DNA of 6,088 nt. It comes from Bizionia sp. (GTDB lineage Bacteria > Bacteroidota > Bacteroidia > Flavobacteriales > Flavobacteriaceae). Of the stretch, positions 5,382-6,088 are shown in pieces. The translations under genes were made by a program, and so were the position numbers. The stretch is taken from the NCBI GenBank assembly GCA_018067115.1, contig JAGPVI010000155.1:1-6088 (forward strand), read 5' to 3'. How positions within the stretch are numbered: the stretch's first letter is position 1; the number at the start of each line of letters is the position of its first letter. The notes beneath the pieces are model-generated. The model was not told the origin of the DNA. It searched no databases and saw only the letters and a program-made list of their open reading frames with translations.

Positions 5382-5966
5382 TTATGCTTTCTTCTTAAAA
5401 TCGCGCATAAAAGATTTTGCAAGTTTTGCATAGGCTTCAGCAACTCTTGTGTGCGACGAGAAGTCGTACCCCATAGCATCACCACCTTTTACATTTAAGT
5501 ATTTTACTTTAAAAAGTTGCTCGTCATTTTTATATATTTCTATAATAGCATCTATACGTGCTGCCTTTCGCATAACACCTACATTCCAACCGTTGTAAGA
5601 TCTTGTGGTGATTACTTTTAAAGTATATTCTGTGTTGTTGGTACTTTTGCTTACTTTTTTATCCCCACGTTTATTAAAAGACTCGATAAATTTAGGTTCG
5701 AAATGATTCTCGCGATCTGCAAAGTATTTTTCTCTCCAAATGGCTCCCTGTCCAGGTTTGTCATCTTCTTTTTCTTTGATTTTTAATGTTAAGTAATCTT
5801 CCTCTGTATCGAAATCTGGGATTTCAACATTAGCATAATCAAATTGAACAGCAAAGTGCTCAATGCCGCTTAAAGATTTCCATTTACCGTCTAAAACTTT
5901 TCCTTTTTGGGCTACTAGTGTAAGTGTGAATAGAAGAGCTAAACTGTTTAGTAATAATTTTTTCAT
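5382..5966 (-). CDS. Secreted protein of unknown function
   Basis: This 194-residue protein starts with ATG at 5966-5964. A Sec signal peptide is evident: MKK, a hydrophobic core LLLNSLALLFTLTLV (4-18), and a cleavage region at AQKG (about 19-22). No lipobox is present, so a soluble periplasmic or secreted protein is expected. The mature part begins with strand-like segments, including HFAVQFDYANVEIPDFDTEEDYLTLK. A charged middle follows (EKEDDKPGQGAIWREKYFADRENHFEPKFIESFNKR, 66-101), then further strands (EYTLKVITTRSYNGWNV, RIDAIIEIY, QLFKVKYLNVKG) and a terminal helix RVAEAYAKLAKSFMRDFKKK. The 'FDYxNxxI...E-x-x-Y' opening recalls a broad group of uncharacterised Bacteroidota exported proteins; that is from memory and not verified. 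It starts 77 bases after the stop of the probable outer-membrane protein at the edge, so they could share a transcript. Confidence 0.83.
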   Translation of the reverse strand: MKKLLLNSLALLFTLTLVAQKGKVLDGKWKSLSGIEHFAVQFDYANVEIPDFDTEEDYLTLKIKEKEDDKPGQGAIWREKYFADRENHFEPKFIESFNKRGDKKVSKSTNNTEYTLKVITTRSYNGWNVGVMRKAARIDAIIEIYKNDEQLFKVKYLNVKGGDAMGYDFSSHTRVAEAYAKLAKSFMRDFKKKA

Positions 5967-5976
5967 TATTTTATGT

Positions 5977-5986
5977 TTGGTTCGTT
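5977..5986 (-). promoter_or_regulatory. Shared leader word AACGAACCAA, copy 2
   Basis: This is an exact match to 3751-3760, ending 10 bases before the ATG at 5966. The overlapping word ACCAAACATAA (5981-5971) recurs at 4965-4955 upstream of the methyltransferase, and AACCAAACA recurs in the leader of 212-562. It may mark a leader or transcription-start context preferred in this genome. Confidence 0.3.
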
Positions 5987-6043
5987 TGTTATATACTGTA
6001 CTATAAGAGTGAGTGGGTAATCGATACTAGATTCTTTGTTGTC

Positions 6044-6088
6044 TTAGAATATTGAATACCCTAAAATTACCGACAGCGTATTATAGTC
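6044..6088 (-). CDS. C-terminus of a probable outer-membrane beta-barrel protein (partial)
   Basis: Reading in from the right edge on the minus strand, one frame is open for 14 codons and ends with TAA at 6046-6044: DYNTLSVILGYSIF. The other two minus frames stop within seven codons. The alternating polar/hydrophobic pattern, the glycine-tyrosine near the end and the final Phe at the very C-terminus are the classic last-strand (BAM recognition) signature of outer-membrane barrels. It is typical of flavobacterial barrels that end in '..V-x-L-x-Y-x-F'. The family cannot be told from so little. The gene would be transcribed ahead of 5382-5966, 77 bases away. It could be chance, but the signature is good. 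Confidence 0.55.
   Translation of the reverse strand, partial: DYNTLSVILGYSIF

Noticed and set aside
5280..5498. Plus-strand frame over the 3' end of the secreted protein gene
   Set aside because: Half is antisense to a supported gene and the remainder is the 3' untranslated stretch; no start context or homology seen.

Overview
The window is an AT-rich stretch (GC roughly one third by eye) in which every supportable gene lies on the minus strand. The style is that of a Bacteroidota genome, most likely a marine-type flavobacterium. The clues are lysine/asparagine/isoleucine-rich proteins, A-rich leaders without Shine-Dalgarno sequences, short lipoproteins and Sec-exported proteins with K-rich N-termini, and an apparent outer-membrane beta-barrel C-terminus at the right edge. 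No tRNA, rRNA, CRISPR array, transposase, integrase or recognised toxin/defence gene is visible.

Read in the direction of transcription (right to left): the last 14 codons of a probable outer-membrane protein (6044-6088); a secreted protein of about 20 kDa (5382-5966); a strong intrinsic terminator (5170-5243) inside a 518-base non-coding gap; a class I SAM-dependent methyltransferase (4003-4863); a secreted two-repeat dimeric alpha/beta-barrel (ABM-like) protein (3014-3736); an SRPBCC-fold lipoprotein that appears to start at TTG (2286-2750); a two-helix PLDc_N-type membrane peptide (1795-2016); a thioredoxin-like lipoprotein without a CXXC motif (1111-1671); a two-helix membrane protein with a PH-like tail (664-1074); and a small cytoplasmic beta-rich protein (212-562). 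At the far left a further minus-strand gene may begin at position 28, but only nine codons are visible.

Most gaps between genes are 100-520 bases, so these look like mostly separate transcription units. Only 1111-1671/664-1074 (36-base gap) looks clearly co-transcribed. I see no shared pathway. The common theme is the cell envelope: two Sec-exported proteins, two lipoproteins, two inner-membrane proteins and an outer-membrane barrel. Several are small, poorly characterised single-domain proteins typical of flavobacterial core/accessory background. The most interesting items are non-coding: the long terminator hairpin with strand-specific G-U wobbles, a near-palindromic 15-mer (TAATTTAGCAAATTA and relatives) in three intergenic gaps, and short leader words shared between genes. 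I found no convincing new multi-gene system.
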